From NCBI GenBank assembly GCA_904390925.1, contig CAJFMB010000009.1, forward strand, positions 1-50,195: a stretch of 50,195 bases of DNA. The letters run 5' to 3'. Origin of the DNA: an uncultured Subdoligranulum sp. (lineage in GTDB: Bacteria; Bacillota; Clostridia; Oscillospirales; Ruminococcaceae). Within the stretch, counting starts at the first letter, position 1; each line of letters begins with the position of its first letter. A program made the translations under genes and the position numbers. Positions 47,144-50,195 of this stretch are shown in pieces. The notes beneath the pieces are model-generated. The model ran no database searches and was not told the origin of the DNA. It worked only from the letters and a program-made list of their open reading frames with translations.

Positions 47144-48472
47144 TCACCACTTGGAGAAGTTCACAACAGAAGTGTAATCGCCGTATTCCCGGTTCTTCAT
47201 GGCCTCCACCACTGCGGTGTCCACATCCTTGATGATGACGGTGTTGGCGGTCAGGCCGTCGAAGGTATGGGCGGTGAAGGAAGCGGAATCCAGATTTTTC
47301 AGGTACAGCTTGCTGATGGAAACATACTGGAATGCGCCGTCCGCCACGCGGCCCTTGATCCGGTAGACATTCACCTCGCCGGAGGTGATGGTCTCAATGA
47401 TTTCGGAGGCGAGCTTGACTTCCTTGATGTGGTCCACCGGGTTGAACATCAGAATCTTGCAGTCGTAGACATGGCCGTTGGAGCCGTCAGGACCCACATT
47501 CACCTTTTCGTCGTTGAGATACTCCTTGGAGTAGAGGAACTGGGCATCGAACTTGTTGTCGGCACCGTAGTGCTCCGGGTCCTCGAAAACCTGGGCGTAG
47601 GTCTCATACCATTTGCCCTCGTGCATCTTTTCCGCCTGAACCGCAGGGTCCTCGGCGGCGGCTGCCGCCGTGTAGGCATCCCGGGCAGCCTGGAGATTCT
47701 CCTTGCCGTACTCGGTGGTGGCAGCGTCCATGGCAGCATCCACACGGTCAACAGCATCCTGGACAGGATCATAGACCGCAGCGGCGGCCAGTGCCTTGGC
47801 AGCGTCGCTGGTCCAGGTGGCGCCCTCGTCGGTCAGACCGGCCAGCTTGGCGTCGATGGCGTCCATCTCCACCTGGATGGTGTACTCGATGGCGCCCTCC
47901 TGGCCCTCCTTGAGGGTGACGGCGTCCAGCAGCAGCCCGGTGTTGCCCAGAGCGCCGGCGGTATCGTCATCTGCACTGGGTTCCAGCGGCTGCATCCAGT
48001 AGGCGTAGCCGTCATCGGCCATCACCCAGTAGCTGCCGTGCTGCTCGTCCTTGGACAGCGCCTTCCACTCGTCGTAGGTCTTGACGCTGCCGGTGGTCCA
48101 GGTCACATAATCGTGCAGGGTATCGGCCTCGCTGCCGTGCACCGCGTCCTTGACATTGACCAGTTCCTCGGCGCCCTTGCGGAGCTTCATCGTCTCGGTC
48201 AGCTTGACCCGGACCAGAATGTCATCCGATCCCTCGTTGCTGACCCAGATGTCCTTGTTGACCTCGCCGCCGGCCGTCCAGTTGACCTGGTGGGAGCCGC
48301 CGTCGGTCACCGGGGTGCCGTCCAGCACGTCATGCAGGGCCACGTCATAGTCCTCCTGCACAAACTGGTTGGTGGCCTCCTGCACGCCGCTGATCCAGGC
48401 AAAAGTCCCGGAAAACATCAGTGCCGCCGCAGTCAGGGCAACGCCGCCGACTACCCATGTTTTTTTCTTCAT
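47144..48472 (-). CDS. SipW-dependent TasA/camelysin-like exported protein, copy 2
   Basis: MKKKTWVVGGVALTAAALMFSGTFAWISGVQEATNQFVQEDYDVALHDV...; N-terminal half near-identical to copy 1. Start 48472. Confidence 0.85.
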   Translation of the reverse strand: MKKKTWVVGGVALTAAALMFSGTFAWISGVQEATNQFVQEDYDVALHDVLDGTPVTDGGSHQVNWTAGGEVNKDIWVSNEGSDDILVRVKLTETMKLRKGAEELVNVKDAVHGSEADTLHDYVTWTTGSVKTYDEWKALSKDEQHGSYWVMADDGYAYWMQPLEPSADDDTAGALGNTGLLLDAVTLKEGQEGAIEYTIQVEMDAIDAKLAGLTDEGATWTSDAAKALAAAAVYDPVQDAVDRVDAAMDAATTEYGKENLQAARDAYTAAAAAEDPAVQAEKMHEGKWYETYAQVFEDPEHYGADNKFDAQFLYSKEYLNDEKVNVGPDGSNGHVYDCKILMFNPVDHIKEVKLASEIIETITSGEVNVYRIKGRVADGAFQYVSISKLYLKNLDSASFTAHTFDGLTANTVIIKDVDTAVVEAMKNREYGDYTSVVNFSKW

Positions 48473-48544
48473 TTTGCTGTTCCTCCTTATATTTTGTGGC
48501 AGAACCGGCAATGCTGCCGGTCCTGTTGTTCCAACAAATTGCAG

Positions 48545-49153
48545 TCAGTCACCGCCGTGCCGCGGCTTGTCCGGCCGCAGCAGCCTGCCGATCAGGGCAA
48601 ACAGAATGCAGATCAGCACAAAGATCCACAACGTCAGGAAAATGTGGTTGCCAACCCAGGACATCACATAGCCCAGCCGCGGAATGACCAGGACCTCCAC
48701 CCCGGCCACCGCATCCCCCCGCACCAGCTGGGGATCGGGCTCCGCATTGGCAATACCTTTGGTGCGGAACCAGGGCAGCCCGGTTTCGTCGCTGGCCGGC
48801 AGCACCTCCACCACCTGGTGGGAAATGCTGGTATCCTCCAGATAGTAGGTGATCACATCCCCCACCCGGATGTTTTCCGGGTCGGTGTAGCGGGTGAAAA
48901 TGGCCGACCCCACCGGGATTTCCGGCTCCATGCTGGGGGTCTGGATATAATAAAACCGGAACCCGAAGATGGATTTGGTGGGGTCTTTGCTGCGGGAAAA
49001 CCAGAACGCCCCGACCAGGACCAGCGCCATCACCAGGTAAAACAGCACATTGCCCACAATGCGCCATACCCGGGCAGCGTTCTTTTTCCGGCTGGAACGG
49101 GGAGGCGTTTGTGGCAGCGTGGTTTGCCGTTCGGGCAGAGTATCCTGGGTCAT
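48545..49153 (-). CDS. sipW: SipW-type (ER-type) signal peptidase I
   Basis: FYYIQTPSMEPEIPVGSAIFTRY catalytic Ser box; ISHQVVEV with His where bacterial-type enzymes have Lys; DVITYYLED; N- and C-terminal TM. Confidence 0.9.
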   Translation of the reverse strand: MTQDTLPERQTTLPQTPPRSSRKKNAARVWRIVGNVLFYLVMALVLVGAFWFSRSKDPTKSIFGFRFYYIQTPSMEPEIPVGSAIFTRYTDPENIRVGDVITYYLEDTSISHQVVEVLPASDETGLPWFRTKGIANAEPDPQLVRGDAVAGVEVLVIPRLGYVMSWVGNHIFLTLWIFVLICILFALIGRLLRPDKPRHGGD

Positions 49154-49190
49154 GGAAGTTCCTTTCCCCCAAAAGGGTACAGCAAAGCTT

Positions 49191-49207
49191 GGTTAACTTT
49201 GTTAACC
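49191..49207. promoter_or_regulatory. Perfect operator-like inverted repeat upstream of sipW
   Basis: GGTTAAC-TTT-GTTAACC, about 38 bp upstream of sipW ATG. Confidence 0.6.
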
Positions 49208-49521
49208 TATTTCTTTGACAATTATTTTGATTTTTGGGAAAATCCCGCCGGCACAGGCAGAAAAATTGCTACTGAAACAAGAAAACCGTCAGTGGCGACT
49301 TTCACAAAATTCTCTATTTTTTAAGACATTTTTTTCATGTATCTGTCACACATTGTATATGTTTTATTATCCAATGTCAATGATTGTCATAAATAAGTCC
49401 AATAATATGTCATATTGACGGGTTTGCCATTGCTTTTTTTGGTAAACTAGCAATATGAAAATCGACGGATTTTGCTTATTTTCGGACGGTCTGTGCAAAG
49501 CAGCCTTTTGGCAATTTCTTG

Positions 49522-49543
49522 TTAACATTATTTTTAATGTTAA
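49522..49543. promoter_or_regulatory. AT-rich inverted repeat in the sipW/GH32 intergenic region
   Basis: TTAACATTA-TTTT-TAATGTTAA, followed by a further half-site ATGTTAAT. Confidence 0.5.
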
Positions 49544-50063
49544 ATATGTTAATCATTTTATGGCAAACACTCCGCCGGATGTTTTTCTCCCGGATTTCTG
49601 TCAGACAAAAACAGGCCGGGCAAAATGGAACCCCGGCCGGCATGGTTTCAGGAGGGCGACAGACGGAGTGCCCGACGGGATTTGCGAAACCGTCCCATGG
49701 CATGGGCCGGCTTCCATGCCAGCGGATGCTGTCCGCTCCCCGCCGTTTGCGAGGAATAAAATTTGCTTTTTGCACAAATTCAGACATATTTTTTTATCTG
49801 ATATGACAAGGTGTTTTTCTGTCATCTTTTGTCGGCGCAAGGACGGTTTTGCCCTGCCGGGACCCGAAAACCCGGCGCAGCAGGGAGAAATTTTGTTGTC
49901 CGGGATACGCTGCGGCACTTGACCGAACTGCGCGGGAATGATACCCTGTGTAGTGTCAAACCGAATCCATCTGCGGCGCCGCTGCCGCAGGTCTGTTTTC
50001 CGCCCCGCTGCCGGGCATTTCCGGGCAGACGGGAAGGGCATTCCAACAAGGAGGAAACGCCAA

Positions 50064-50195
50064 ATGAACCGTGAAACGCTGCAGAAGGCGCGGGAGTTTG
50101 AGGCCCAGTACGGCCCCTACATTTCCGACGCCGATCGCCCCGCCTTTCACCTGACCCCCACCATCGGCTGGATGAACGACCCCAACGGCTTCTCC
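50064..50195 (+). CDS. GH32 family (sucrose-6-phosphate hydrolase-like), truncated by window end
   Basis: MNRETLQKAREFEAQYGPYISDADRPAFHLTPTIGWMNDPNGFS; WMNDPNG is the GH32 nucleophile motif; SD AAGGAGG at 50048-50054. Confidence 0.9.
   Translation, partial: MNRETLQKAREFEAQYGPYISDADRPAFHLTPTIGWMNDPNGFS

Noticed and set aside
1-50195. CRISPR array
   Set aside because: No set of regularly spaced direct repeats with unique spacers was seen; the repeats found are inverted repeats, one 22-bp tandem duplication and coding repeats.
1-50195. tRNA or rRNA genes
   Set aside because: No tRNA-like GTTCRANNC/acceptor pattern or rRNA sequence was noticed by eye in the intergenic gaps; a tRNAscan run would be needed to exclude them formally.

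Overview
GC-rich Firmicutes chromosome segment, probably Clostridia/Oscillospirales of the Faecalibacterium/Gemmiger/Subdoligranulum type (inferred from gene content and composition, not from any search). Main blocks: (1) a minus-strand cluster with a domain-permuted, doubly membrane-anchored GH3 glycosidase, a small membrane protein, a repeat-bearing lipoprotein and a second, canonical-order GH3 lipoprotein; (2) a truncated AbgT-type transporter meeting a truncated tyrosine-recombinase fragment tail to tail at the palindrome TCAATTGA; (3) an ECF sigma / DUF4367 pair; (4) an OmpR/HK two-component system followed by an ABC exporter-like operon with a CARDB-like exported protein; (5) a LytTR/GHKL two-component system whose kinase appears frameshifted, followed by a second permuted GH3 gene with an in-frame amber codon and a 22-bp tandem duplication that shifts frame; (6) YitT and an M16C peptidase; (7) an MBOAT/SGNH envelope-acylation locus with two SGNH proteins of opposite domain order, a 44-aa membrane micro-ORF, and an MBOAT ending in FIYFQF; (8) an L-rhamnose catabolic operon with an AraA/FucI-like isomerase in the position of RhaA; (9) a SipW signal peptidase, two TasA/camelysin-like paralogs and a multi-repeat Cna-B surface protein, all three exported proteins sharing an N-terminal W-[VI]-S-x-x-Q-x-A-T-N-x-F-V motif; (10) the start of a GH32 gene at the window edge. 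The strongest candidates for a little-described system are (9) and (7). All family calls come from reading the translations; no database search was run.
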